Numbered from the stretch's first letter, positions 50,290 through 62,500 are shown. The stretch is 64,000 nucleotides of DNA from Bryopsis sp. KO-2023 (GCA_030272585.1 BSYQ01000001.1:11113001-11177000); one strand, 5' to 3'. The notes: a model not told the origin generated them from the sequence alone. Numbers and translations are program-made.

Positions 50290-50849
50290 ATGAAACCTGT
50301 TCGGGTCGCCGTGGTGCAAGCCGCGCCGATACTCTTCGATCGGAAATCTACAACTCAAAAAGCTTGCCAGCTCGCCAAAGAAGCCGCCGAAAACGGTGCA
50401 CAAGTGATACTCTTTCCTGAAGCGTTTATTCCTGCCTATCCGCGCGGGTTGGGGTTCGGCACCGTCGTCGGCAGCCGCTCGGCGGAGGGAAGATTAACCT
50501 GGCAACGATATTGGGAAGAGGCTGTGGATGTGCCCGGACCAGAAACTGAACAGTTGGGCGTGGTCGCAGCTGAGGCGAATGTGTTTCTGGCGATTGGTGT
50601 GATAGAACGCGATTCGAAATTCAGCGGCGGGACGCTGTATTGTACTATACTATATTTCGGACCGGACGGGAAATTACTCGGCAAGCACCGCAAGTTGAAA
50701 CCAACTGCGTCCGAGCGATTGATCTGGGGGGAGGGCGACGGAAGCACCCTGACTGTGGTGGACAGTCCGGGAAAATTGGTGGATTGATCTGTTGGGAGAA
50801 CTACATGCCGTTGGCCCGGATGGCGATGTATGGCAAAGGAGTCCAACTA
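50290..50849 (+). pseudogene. nitrilase, frameshifted and lacking its C-terminal part
   Basis: The frame from the ATG at 50290 is a good nitrilase of the plant NIT4/bacterial type. It starts VRVAVVQAAPILFDRKST and has the catalytic Glu in VILFPEAFIPAYPRG and the catalytic Lys in [23 protein letters not shown]. The frame ends at a TGA at 50785-50787. Homology resumes one frame over ([20 protein letters not shown], with the catalytic Cys) after what looks like a single-base loss near 50768, and stops at about 50849. There the usual APTAD continuation is replaced by palindromic TTACGCG-rich and 16-bp tandem repeats. Roughly the last third of the enzyme is missing. Alternatives are a sequencing error at the frameshift plus an intron starting near 50850, but no downstream nitrilase exon was found. 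Confidence 0.75.
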
Positions 50850-50926
50850 GGGATGGGACATTACGCCTTACGCCAGAATTTACGCGTAATTTTACGCGTA
50901 ATTACGCGAAATTCGTGAACTCCCTT

Positions 50927-51026
50927 CAGTCCGAATGCCATTAGTCCGAATGCGTGTCAGTCCGAATGCCGTAAGTCCGAATGTCGCAAGTCCGAACGCC
51001 ATCAGACCGAATGCTGTTACTCCGAA
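50927..51026. repeat. tandem repeats of about 15-16 bp, core AGTCCGAATG
   Basis: About seven imperfect head-to-tail units built on AGTCCGAATGCCVT. They follow directly on a 40-bp palindromic stretch with repeated TTACGCGTAA (50871-50910). Together they abut the point where nitrilase homology ends. Confidence 0.85.
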
Positions 51027-51576
51027 AATTTTAAAAAGTGTTGATTTTCCACGTCGTCAAGTCCGCGCTTCGGCGACACACTTCTTGCTCCGCACGGCAT
51101 CAGCGGCACGACGAAGTCTTGCTTGACCTGCTCCCGCCGCTGCTTTCCGTCGTCCCCCACCACCACCAATGCGCCTGGCGAGACGTCGAAATCCTGCGTC
51201 GGGCATCGCGCTCGCCCCGCGTGACACTCCTGCCCTGTGCGGGACGCAGAGCTTCGTAGGGTAATTCCTTAAATGCTTTTCGTAACGACAAAGTGAGGAC
51301 CCCCTTGCTGCCGTTGGCGTGCGTGCGTATGTAGCTTTGATGCACGACACGGACGCTGGGAGGGTTGGCTGGCCTTTCTTGTGAGGTTCGTTCGGCTGAA
51401 TCACAGCTATGTCGTCAGGTGGTGTGGATGGAAAGTGGCGCAGCGTCCAGGGACTATCAGAACACTGTGATGCACGCTGTGTCTAGAGTTCTTGGCTCTT
51501 CTAGGTTTCTTTCGAAGGAGGAGGTGTATCCAGTGTGTTTTTCTTTGGAATTGCAGTTTATCATGTTTGTTTTTAG

Positions 51577-54500
51577 ATGATCCTATTGGGGTTGGCATTG
51601 ACCATAGGGCATCTGTTGGAATGGAAGAAAATATGATGGATACCAGAAGCAGCTGCTGCGATGTTATTGGGGGTGCTCCTGGGCTGGGTGGCAAAAACGA
51701 CAGGAAAAGACGAAACTTTTCAAGATTGGCTATCTTTTAAGGTTCGTCAGGCGACCCATGTCAAAACAAATCAATAATTTGATGCAAACTAGATCAAGGT
51801 TTTATTTTTTGGTATAAAAGACGATAACTTTGCTGTGTTTTATTATCATTTTGTCGGGGGGAAAATATCAGTTTTGAGAAACGGCCGAAGAAATTTCAGG
51901 ATTTTCATGATGCCTAGTTTGAGGCGTCTTGATTTCTTTCCGTTACATATTGCTTTTTGTTTAAAGGTTTTTCCCTGAGAGTGGCTTTTTTGTTTGTTTT
52001 TTTGGCTTTTTGGTTGTTTTGATCTTGAATTCAAAATTTTGCAGGGTTATTTCTTCTACTTTGCACTTCTGCCACCGATTATATTTGAAGCTGGCTACTC
52101 ACTGGATGTCAAACCGAGAGGAGGGTGTTCCAGGTTTTTTTTTTTAATAAATAATTCCTGAGATGAGCCGACAGTAAAATCGATACCATTCTCATCCCAT
52201 AGTTTTGACCAAAATATAAAGAACTATGATGAGGGGAAAAAAAAAGTGGAAGCCTGAGAGTTTGTGAATACTTTCCTTAGGGATGAGCCAAAAAAAAAAG
52301 CATCAAGGTTGACCGATCTTATAAAATTATTTTTTCTTGATGTGGATTTTTGCCTCTGCTTTTGCAGGTTGGAATACTAGAGGATTCCAAGAACCCCCCC
52401 CCCCCAAAAAAAAAAAAAAAAGAAAAAAAGAAAGAAAAAACACCAACAATAGACATTGGAATGAAAAATAAGGTGATCTGTATGTGTGTGTGTGTATTCA
52501 ACAGGTTCCTCCAAAATGCTGGTGCCATCTGTGCTTATGCATTTATTGGAACCGCCATGTCCACAATCTTGATTGGCTTCACGATGTGAGCACTCCGTCC
52601 CCCCTAAATAAATATAATTCAATAAATTTTAATGTATATATGCACAGCTTTTATTATTTTGAATTAGCTTTTTACATTTTGCCTCTGGTTGGCTGATTTC
52701 GCTGCACTTTTTCTTTTTAAATCGTCCCAGTCTTGCGCACATCTGTAAAGAAAAAAAAAATATCTGTTTTCTTTTCTTTGAAATATGTTTAATTTGTTGG
52801 AACCGATCGTAGGTGGGCAGCCGGAGCAATGGGGTTATGTTTTGCTTTTACTTTCTTGGAATCCCTCATATTCGGAGCCGTGATCAGTGCTACAGACCCG
52901 GTCAGTTCTCCGCACTTGAAAACTGAAAACTGAGTTTCAAGTTTTAAACTTACATTTGATTGTTGAGATGTCGACTAGCAGTTGAGGTGGGTTTTTTTTT
53001 GTTTCTTTGAACCGACTCTTCTTGCTGCCTTTTTTGCAATGTTTCGCTGTTAATTTGTAGTCAATTTTGTTTTTTTGGGGGGGGGGGGTGAATGGACAGG
53101 TGTCGGTGCTATCAGTGTTTCAAAGACTCCAAGCCCACCCAGATTTGTACACCTTGGTTTTCGGAGAGTCCATCTTCAATGATGCGGTGGCCATCGTTCT
53201 GTTTCGATCCTTGCTGACTTTCCTCAAAAAGGACGTCACTTTCAAGCTGGTCATGTTCGGAATGCTCACCTTTGTCGAAATTTTCGTCTGCTCCATGTTG
53301 ATCTGCATTGCGTATGGCTTCATCGCTTCGCTGGCTTTCAAAACAGATGTGGTCAGAAACAAGCATTCCCCGGTGGAGGCCAGTCTGGTGGTCTTGCTGG
53401 CACGCTACAGTTTTTTCACTGCGGAAAGCCTGGGGTAGTCTGGTATTGTCGCAATCCTCTTCTGTGGAATGGTGAGTTTGCGATGCTTCGAATACACGAT
53501 CGTCTTTTTTTTTTTTTTTTTAATAGTAATAAGGGGGCGGGGAGGCAGCAGTGGTGAGGTTTCATCATGACACCCTTCTCATTAATCGAAAAACTTAAGA
53601 AAATTATTAAAAAAATGATTGTTGGGTTTTCTGTTTTTTTGGCTTTCCGGGCTTGTGTTTCGAAATGCTTCTGTGGCAATGTGTGCTTTAATTTAAAATG
53701 AAGTGGGTTTTTATAAAATTTATTATTTGTCCAAAATAGTAATGTTGGTTTTCTTTTGTTTCAGATGATGGCGAAATACACGAGGCCGAATTTGTCTCGA
53801 ACTGCCGAGAATCGCAGCGTTGGGTTTTTCAAAATCCTGGCCTACATGTCAGAAACCTTTGTTTTCATTTACGTCGGAACCACGCTTTTCAACCATGAAG
53901 GCATGATGTGGGCTTTCCTAGTGAGTATTTTCTTGTTTTGTGTTGTATATTTCACAGAGGAAAGGTGGAGGTTCGAAAATAAAATAAACAAAAACAAAAA
54001 TAGAATTCGCTCATTCTGGACATGTTGATGAAACAAATCGTAAAAAGCCCCAAAAAAACAAGGAGGTGCCAAAGAATCCGCACCAAAATGATAAAGGAAA
54101 CGTTGATATTTTGATATTTTTTTAAATGTTTTTGATATTTGTTCCTCTTTTCTTTTTGGACCCTGGTGATGTATATGTTTCTACAACCTGAGGCCGTTTT
54201 GTTTTGCCTTTTTCTCTGTTGAGGTGGTGAAATAAAAAAAATGAAAGAATAAAGTAAGGAAAAATGAAAAAATGAAATAAAATGAAATAAAGTAAAATAA
54301 AATAAAATAAAAAATAAAGTAAGATATAAATAAAACAATTAAATTATTAAATTAAAAAAAAAGAAATTATCAAATTATCAAAAAGAAAAGAGAGAGAGAG
54401 TCTGGAAACAGGAGGCACACCACCAAGTACCGTTTTCTTTTCAAAATGGCTGAAGTTTTTTCATGTCTGTTTTTTTCAATGAAAAATAATAAAAATATAC

Positions 54501-55372
54501 ACATGCCTTTTTTGTAAATTGATCAAATCGTTTTTTTGGAAAAGTTTAGGAAAAGAAGTAACTATCGTTATTGTATAATGGAATGTTCTTTTTTTCCTGA
54601 TCTGCTCCTCCTCCAAAAAAGATCAGTGGTGCACTCATCTGAATTTTTATTTTTTTAAAGTAACTTTTATTCTTAGTTTGGATGAAAGAGGGGAGGCACA
54701 AAAACACTGTGGATTTTGTTTATGAATATCTCATATTTTTTGGTTCCTCTTTGCTTGCAGGTATTTTTGACATTGGTGTTTTTTATCGTTTTTATTGCTG
54801 TGGTGGTGAACGGGGGAGCCACCACTTGGTTGCTTGAACGATTTGACCTTCGATGCTCGGAGCCCGCTTACTCAACATTGCTGGAAGGGATCGAAACCGC
54901 AGGATCTCCATCCCAATCAGGTTTAAAAGAAAAAAAAGGAAAAAAGAAAAAGCCCTCTCCCCTAACAATAAAACTCTTTTTGGTTTGGGGGGGGGGGGGG
55001 GTTGGAGGAAGAGGTGTTTTTTTCTTGAAAAAAAAGCAAACAGAGTTTTAGAATTGACATCGTTTTTCCCTTTTTACTTGCACACATGATTCATTCAGGA
55101 ACCTCCTCTGTGCAAATCGGCAATAAACACATTCAATAATAAAGCATTATCCACACCCGCACTCCCTTTTTAGTAGAAATGCACATTTCGATTTGAAAGG
55201 GTTTCTGTTTGCTGATGCAGGCAGCCCGAACAGCGCCAAAGAGAGCTCTGGTGGGGGAATTCTGGGGAAAATTTGAGGAATGAACCGAACGGGCATATCT
55301 AGCCGACTGCAAGATATCGATGACAGATTTTTGTCGAGATTTTTCATACCTGATGGGATGGAGCTAGTCCAG
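51577..55372 (+). pseudogene. endosomal-type Na+/H+ exchanger (NHE/SLC9), with three in-frame stops and a missing core
   Basis: Eight exon-like blocks in order, 51577-51741, 52045-52133, 52505-52585, 52813-52900, 53100-53471, 53765-53920, 54761-54920 and 55221-55372, read as an SLC9A6/7/9 or plant NHX5/6-type exchanger. Landmarks are WIPEAAAAMLLGVLLGW, LLPPIIFEAGYSLDV (the amiloride-region motif), FESIFNDAVAIVL-like FGESIFNDAVAIVL, GIVAILFCGM, FVFIYVGTTLF and a C-terminal DIDDRFLSRFF. The frame contains TGA at 51634-51636, TAG at 53436-53438 and TGA at 55274-55276, each inside conserved sequence that continues in the same frame. The region that should encode the conserved GLRGA transport helix between 53920 and 54761 is absent. 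Other genes in the window end in TGA and TAG, so stop reassignment is unlikely. The upstream exon or exons before 51577 were not identified. Confidence 0.75.
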
Positions 55373-56398
55373 GTACGCTTCTTAACTCTAGTATATAATT
55401 CTGGAGGCGACGGAATGTTATTCTGAATGTTTTGTGGTAAGCAGGGTATTTTATTAATCCACTCATTATAGAAGTCTTTCTTTCTTTCATTTCTTGTTTT
55501 TTTGGGGTGTGTGGGAAGGTTCTTCTTTCCAACAATTTCTGGGGCCATATCCAGAAGATGGTGGTGGTCTTTTTTTTTCAGTATTTTTTCTTGGATCCGA
55601 TTTCCTTGTTTTTTTTCCCTTCCATAGACCGCTTCTGGGGAGGGCGATCACCCCATGTCTGGAAGTTCTCCAGCTGACCGTACGCCGAGGTCTCCACCAA
55701 TGACCACACTGAGGGCTCTTCCCAATCCAACCACACACCCAACCCCCAATCCTGATGAGTGGATGATGAGTCATCCGACTTAAGGAAAACAAAATCGAGG
55801 AAGGGGGGGTGGGCGGGTCCCCCTATCTGGATTCTAGAATTGGACCAATGCCCAACTGTTGGAGTTGAAGCGTTACTTGTCGATGAATGGTTAGATCGAT
55901 GGTGGAGAAGAAACATTGGGGGATGCGGAAGGGAGGGTTAGATATTTGGAAAAAGAAAAGGGCATTTTGTTTTCTTCTCCTACTCATCGATGGCCCAAGG
56001 TAAGATTTTCGGTCATGCATAACCACCCCCCATTTTCTTGTTAGATATTATAGGTGGGGGTGCTTCAAAATACTTCAATGTGTGGATGCATCAGGAGAGA
56101 AATTAATTCACCATTCTTTTCGCCTGTCGTGTTACGCATCCATCGTCCAAAACATTAGTCATGTGTCTACTGCATTGGAATTTTGAGCAGCAATGGGGGG
56201 GGGGAATTTAAATAATCCATCTGAAAGACATCCCAGATGGATTGATTTTCATTTTGATGGAAAGGAAGACGTGCATTTGTTTTTTTTTCCATGTGCTAAA
56301 TGGTTTGATTTTTTGCGTGTGTGGTGGTGGTTTATGGAACCTTTTTATTGTTTATCGCAGTATGAAGCCTGGAAGATGCATTGACTTGTGAAACACAG
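55373..56398. other. no supported exon
   Basis: About 1 kb between the last NHE-like exon and the coiled-coil exons. It may hold the end of the NHE copy. Homopolymer G and T runs and short Gly/Trp-rich open frames only. Confidence 0.4.
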
Positions 56399-57062
56399 GA
56401 AACCGAAGCTGTTTTAAAGGCAGATCTCGATCGAGAATCGTACCAAGAGCAAAACGGAGCCGAACTCCAGAAAAGAATCGAAGCGGCGATGAAAGTGAGC
56501 ATTTCTCTTGTTCTTTTTTCTTTTGCTATTAAGATCCAAACCCGTTAATATTGTTGTAAGTTTTTTCCTTGCTTACAGAAAAAAAGACACCTATTTTTCC
56601 TGCTTGACTGGTTGAAAAAAAAGTGAAAAAAAAAAAAAGTTCCTGTGGGAAGGACTCTGCTTGGTTGATTTATCGAAGTTAAAAAAAAATCGAAGTTAAA
56701 AAAAAACGTTGTTAAATCTAAAACAACAAAACAAGTGCAAGAATCGATATGTGCCATATTAGATTACATGTAATATATTTTGATGCTGATTTCCGTGATT
56801 CTGACAGGTGCTGGTTTTTCGAAAACATCAAAGAGTCTGGTGTGTTCAGGAGCATTCGGCATTGCTGGAGGAAAAGACGAAAATGAGGTTGGAATTGAAG
56901 TCTTGGCTTGACGAGAAGACCAGGGTGGAAGAGAGAATCCAAAAATCGAATCCGTTGTTGTCGAACTTGGCAGAAGAGTGCAGGGAAGCGCTGAGCAGCA
57001 TTCGATCGACCAAAGAAAAGGCTGTGAAAGACGAGAAATACAGCTTGCAAGCATTGGAAAAG
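56399..57062 (+). CDS. two exons of a coiled-coil protein, partial
   Basis: Exon 56399-56494 (acceptor AACACAG, donor gtgagc) and exon 56850-57062 (acceptor TGTTCAG, donor gtgtat) join in phase 0. They give about 103 residues dominated by Glu, Lys and Leu in heptad-like spacing (AELQKRIEAAMKEHSALLEE, KTRVEERIQKSNPLL, EECREALSSIRSTKEKAV). The Lys-Ser-Asn-Pro-Leu break between two helices is vaguely like THOC5 of the THO mRNA-export complex, but this is not enough to name it. Neither a start nor a stop was located. Given the decayed genes around it, it may be part of a gene remnant. Confidence 0.4.
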
Positions 57063-57780
57063 GTGTATAAAGGAGCTGTATTAAGACATGTACAATTTTC
57101 CAGAAGGGGGGGGGACGATGAACAGGTCTTGAATCTTCTTTTATGATGTTTTTGAGGTTTAAAAAACTTAAAAAGCGTGAAAAACCCTGAAGAAATTGTG
57201 TTCTGCAGTTTCAGTTCCAGATTCTTTTTTTCCTTCCCAAGAATGAAAAACGTATCTCTGAAATTGCACCGTGAAAAAAGAACAGTAGTAGATGAAGGTG
57301 GAAAAAACTGATCACTTAATCGTTGTTGTTTTTCCAACTGAGCGGTGGGTGCTTTCCTTTTCCTTTTTTTTCCTTTTTTCCTTTTGCGCATGGTAAGAGT
57401 TGTAAGATTGATTGGTGGAAAAACTGAAGTGGGAAATTCCTTCTTTTGTAGCATGATTTTGTAGGCTTAGGAAGTTCTTATTTTGGAACTCCGACATTCA
57501 AAAGTCTAATTTAAAAAAATCAAACACACGAATCAATGTATCCCCAACTGCCAATTCACAAGTTGACACCTTTTTCGAGACCTAAAAAAAAAAAAAAAAG
57601 AATGGACAAGAGAATAATCATTCTACAAAAAATTATGCACTCCTTTTTGCACCTTCGTAACGATTTGAAGCATAAGTCGTTACAAGTTCAGAGGTTCACA
57701 CAGAGAAATGAAATAAATAAATAAAACCAAGACAAGAAAAAAACGAAAACAAACCAACAAAAAAAGAAAAAAATAGTCAC

Positions 57781-57940
57781 CTCTTTGGTATGTCCTGGTG
57801 TGAGGTTTTTGTTTTTCACACCTGGTAGGATTGCTGAGATATTTTCAGTTTGAGAGATTTTCAGTTCGAAGAGAATCGGTGGCACTCCCAACACATCCTC
57901 ATCAATAATATCGCTCTGCACAACAAGTATGGGTCCGACT
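57781..57940 (-). CDS. isolated minus-strand exon, unidentified
   Basis: A 160-bp open stretch on the minus strand is flanked by a TGCCAG acceptor (57943-57941) and a GTGACT donor (57780). It reads VGPILVVQSDIIDEDVLGVP, then FELKISQTENISAILPG and ends GHTKE. The composition is protein-like and both splice sites fit, but I could not connect it to further exons or to a family. A short minus-strand tail ending near 58420 (DGTELADELEPPVSEF) might belong to the same gene, but its order relative to this exon would make that difficult. Confidence 0.3.
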
Positions 57941-58826
57941 CTGGCACAAAAAATAGAAGGATTAAAAAATCAGCTTTGGTTCATGAACAGGTAATGGGCT
58001 GCATACAACAAGCTTCTATTACCGTGGAACGATTTAGTGGGCCCCTCTGTCTGCCTCCACAAACCAATGCCTGTCTGAACAATTCACCAAAAAATCCAGA
58101 ATAAACAACCAAAAATAGCAAGAAAAAGAGAGACAATGTGGGAAAAGGGGGGAAGGGGAAGGACCACAAATGTTGCAATTAAGCAGCCAAACTATTATAT
58201 GTATTATATAATAGTATCATTTTTCTTTATTAAATGATCAGTATGAATAAAAATATAAAATAATATAATAATAATAATAATATAATATAATATATTTCCC
58301 ACCTTTCCTAACAATAAGAAACTGACTTCCGAGACAAAAAAAGGGACGCTAGTGGTCCTCTTTAATCTCCATTCATCTTGATTCATTATTATGATGATTA
58401 TGAACTTACTAGTTTTATTTCTCCTGAGGGAATTCACTGACGGGCGGCTCAAGCTCGTCAGCCAGCTCTGTGCCATCTGAACTGAGGGCCCCGCATAAGA
58501 CGACAGTAGAAAGAACAAGAAAAACACGAATATGGAAAAAAACCTTCCAGAATCAAATTCCATTATTATCATAGAAAAATGCATCCTGAGGAAATACCCC
58601 TTCAAAATAATTTCAACGAAAAATCAATTCGAAATCAAAGTTTTAGACACAGAGAACAATGCAACCGAACGACTCTGCTTGCTTTGAGAAAGAACGTTGG
58701 GAAAAATATATACATATATCAGTTGAATCATAAAAACTCAATAAGAGCAATTCAGCCACCACCGCCCCCTGGAAGAATAAAATAAATAAAATTCATTTGT
58801 CTGTGATTTGTGGCGATATATCTTCA

Positions 58827-59545
58827 AGATCCTCCTCAAGGGTAAAGACCATCGGCAAGGATGTCAATGTTGAGAAGATCTCCCAACAAACCCCTGTGTT
58901 CACTGGTGCTGATCTCCAGAATTTGATGAACAAGGCAGCTATTTTGGCGGCCCGCCGAAACCTCAAGGAAATCTCCTGAGGAAGAAATTGCGGACGCTCT
59001 CGAAAGGATTGTTGCTGGTACTGAGAAAAATCAGACTGTCATGTCTGACAATAAGAGGAAGCTGGTTGCATACAACGAGGCTGGACATGCCCTTATGCGT
59101 GCATTGATGCCAGAGTACGACCCAGTCACCAAGATTTTCTTCGTTCGCTGAGGAGCTGTTGGAGGATTGACTTTCTTTGCTGAGAGGCTTGAATCAGGAC
59201 TAGTTGCTCCTCCTCGAGAACCAGATGGCTGTTGCTTTGGGAGGTTGCATTGCTGAGGAGTTCATCTTTGGCAATGACGACATCACCACCATGGATCATC
59301 TGGCGATTTCCAGCAGGTGGTATAATTCAACTGTTGAATTGTACCCCAGATCTGTTTTTCCCCTGGTCACTGACTACAACCATATAAAGTTGTGTGGTGT
59401 ACAGTTGAATTATTCCACAGATTTGTTTTTTCCCTGTGTTCACTGACTGCAACCATATGTTGTGTGGTGTAGTCTGTTGTTTATGGAATATCATGTATTG
59501 ACCCTGGTTAATTGCTGTTTTTCACAGGTAACCTGTACTGCCAGG
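58827..59545 (+). pseudogene. FtsH metalloprotease (plastid type), decayed copy
   Basis: Fragments in several frames align in order to the end of the AAA module and the protease domain of plastid FtsH. They are DVNVEKISQQTPVFTGADLQ, NLMNKAAILAARRNLKEIS, EEIADALERIVAGTEKNQT, LVAYNEAGHALMRALMPEYD, GGLTFFAERLESGL, LENQMAVALGG, SSGDFQQ and VTCTAR. Frameshifts fall after LKEIS, after LESGL and before SSGDFQQ. A TGA stands in place of an Arg before GAVGG. The zinc motif HEAGH is NEAGH here, so the first metal ligand is lost. The last two fragments are split by about 208 bp starting GTGG and ending CACAG, which looks like a retained intron, so this is probably a decayed duplicate rather than a retrocopy. 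The intact source gene is not in the window. Confidence 0.8.
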
Positions 59546-62500
59546 TCTGCCCACAGGTGGCTGCCTGCCGGATCATACTCAGGGGTGAGGATGGGTCTGT
59601 TCTCAATTTCTTCAGCAGTTTGGGGAATTTCAAAATTTTCCTGGAGATGTTGGAAAGTGAACGGAAGCAAAAAAAAATCGAAAACGAATTTAAATAATTT
59701 GAATAGTTTGAATTTGTTTTTTTCAAAATCATTCCACAGGAGATGCTCCGCCTGACCCCTAGACCCAGTTTAATCTTGCTGTGGTGGTGGTGGTCTTTTT
59801 CACCAAACTTTTTTTTACCCCAAAAAGGACTTCCCAGAGTGATCATGCTACAAAAGGAGGAATTTCCCACTTCAGTTTCTCCACCAATCAATCTTACAAA
59901 TCTTACCATGCACAAAAGGAAAATAGGAGGAAAAAGAAAAGGAAAATGCACCCACCGCTCAGTCCAAAAGTATTCCTTTTGTGTGCTGTTTCAATAGATA
60001 TGCAGGAATGGGAGCAACAGAGCTGATGCAAATTACTTCTTATCGATTAATATTAACAATTGAAAAAAAGATTCGTCACCACACAAACATATATATATAT
60101 AGCAAAAGGAATAGATTTTTTTAAATAGAAAAACGCATTTTCCCGAGGGTAAACAAGTTGGATTTGGTACAAGATTTCATTTTTATTTTTTTTGCTCCGG
60201 CCCCTCACACCGCCATTTCGGAACGTTAAATAAAACTGCTTTTACGAAAAAATCAGCCATCCCTGAGTTCTTTGAACGCAGATCTCCGGATGATCTCAGA
60301 ACCCCAAAACTGAAAAATAAATAAAGTCAACATCTATTGCCGCAGCGGACCAAACACTTTTCCAAAACGACGAAATACAATTACAAAATGTCTTCCAAAA
60401 GCAAAAGAGCCAAACAAGAACCTGCAGAAGATTAGTTCACCTCCAGGATTCCAACAAAATCCCAAGTCCAGGTCTAAATCGGATAGCTCAAATAGATCAT
60501 ATGCTCCTTCGGTGGCGTTTGCTCTTTCCATCAGAGGGTCAGTCAATTAAGTGATCGGAAGCTCTGGGGGAACACTCCAGAATGGCGGTGCAATATCCAT
60601 AAGGTGAAAGCAGTGGAGGTACACCATGTCGAAGCTATGCAACACACCTTGGAATTGTCTATTTTTGCACTGGAAATCAAGAGCACAAAACATGGAGGAA
60701 ATGTCAATAAATGAAAATGAAACAAGTGATGGGAGTGTTTTATTCACAAAACAAATCAACAAGAAATAAAGACAAGCCCACGAAACTGTGGACCTGGCTC
60801 ACCAATTCAAGCATTTCTTCATCGAACGTCCCGCAGGCTCAGCCCTATTAATTTGTTTCAACAGGTGTTCCCACGGAGGAACTGCAGGGCGGTTTACCGA
60901 ACAAGATCAACAAATATCCATAATTGGATGGTATTTGTGACTCTGGAGGTACATTTTCGGTGCTACATTCTGCTTGGAAAGGTGATGCCTCTGAGCATCG
61001 ACTCAAGTTCTCGCCTCGTTGCCGAAAATACATCATTCTATAGCTCAGCTCCACAGATTTCCACGGTGATAGCAGTCCTGACTGCTATCAGGATGCACCG
61101 GATTTTCACGAAGTTTTTGAGCGTCGTTGACTGTGTCTACTGTGAATGACTAAACCTTTTCGAAAGCCTCATTCATTGCACAAGAAAGCGCTCCAAATCA
61201 CTCCAAATTCACAGAAACATGAGATCGAATAAGAAATGGAAGCTGGACTCGTGTGCCATTCAAATAGCCATGTTTTCACCTTTGCAATACTGTGTAGCCT
61301 CCTTGATGGCATAAGGATGACATCCCTGATGTCCAATTTGTTGATCTCAATGCTGCTCCAGCTTTCGTAAATGTGTTTGAATCCATCTAGAAAATCGGCT
61401 CGAAATGATAGACTCGAGACTTTCAGAAGGGCACCACAATGTCCGCCAGGCACCCCCAGGATCCCACCCATATGTTGTGCACCTTTGGCAGTTCTTAAGT
61501 TTCAAAAGCAAAGTGAACGATTCAACATAATCCGGCCCGACAACCCCCCCCCCCCATCTTAGCAGGGTTTCTTCACAATCCGCATCCAAAATGTGCACCA
61601 CTTCAGATTGCTTCTGGGCGTTGTTGCGATGAGTTTTTTCAGACGTGCCTGGCTGAAAACTGAGCCTAAGTTCTCGTGAGAAATGTGCTCCCAAAACATC
61701 CATTCTCCAGGGAAATGTCCACCTTATCAGCCCTCGACTTTGTCACTCGTTGAAATGAAAATCTACCTTTTGCATTTGCTGACGAGCTGGGCTTCAAATA
61801 GCCCGCCACTTTCCCAGGATAGGCCGTCCCATCAGCTACATCCAATAGCCCAGTCACATTGATGTGCCCATGCACCTGCTTCACCATCGGCTCCCAATGC
61901 GAACATGAATACATGAACACCAAAGTCCCATTGAACATCCCATCAACTGAAGACTGCCTAAATCTGAATACCAATGCAACACTTTTTCATGACTGCAAAA
62001 GTACGCATACTCTCCTCCCTGTTCAACATGCCCTATTCCCCCAGAAAATCTGTTGAAGCAAAGAGACCATATACGTCTCATTGTTTCAGATGTTGCACAT
62101 ATCTATTGTCCAAGTCGACTATAATTTCTTCTCCCACTTCAGAAGTTGCAAACAATGATGCATGTGTGCAAAGAGTTGGGTTATCTGTGACCCACTTCTC
62201 TCTGCAAGGATCCATCCCTGCACGCTTCTCTTTATCAACATCCACAGGGGTCAATCCATCGGTGGTGTTCTCAGCAGCACTGCTGGTGGTGGGCTGACTC
62301 TCATGGGGATCGACGGCAAAACTGCTGTCCAATTTGGATCCACTCAGCTCTTCAATCATGGCCTTACATTACCTGCCGCCCAAATGCACAGTGTCAAAAA
62401 CAAACTCGCCAATAAACAAGGCTCCGCCATCCTCCCTTCCTCCTCGTTGGGCGTTGCAACTGCGAAGGCTATCTTGTTCAAGAAAGGATCGCACGATCCC

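Noticed and set aside
50927..51026. CRISPR array
   Set aside because: The units are contiguous 15-16 bp repeats with no unique spacers, and the genome is eukaryotic.
51577..59545. Reassigned stop codons as an explanation for in-frame TGA, TAG and TAA
   Set aside because: Importin-9, RPB5, GAR synthetase and the GlcG-like gene end at TGA, the POT1-like gene at TAG and inositol synthase at TAA at the expected protein ends, so all three act as stops.
58827..59545. FtsH copy as a retrotransposed pseudogene
   Set aside because: The GDFQQ and VTCTAR parts are separated by a GT-AG bounded gap, so an intron is kept; no poly-A tail or target duplication was seen.
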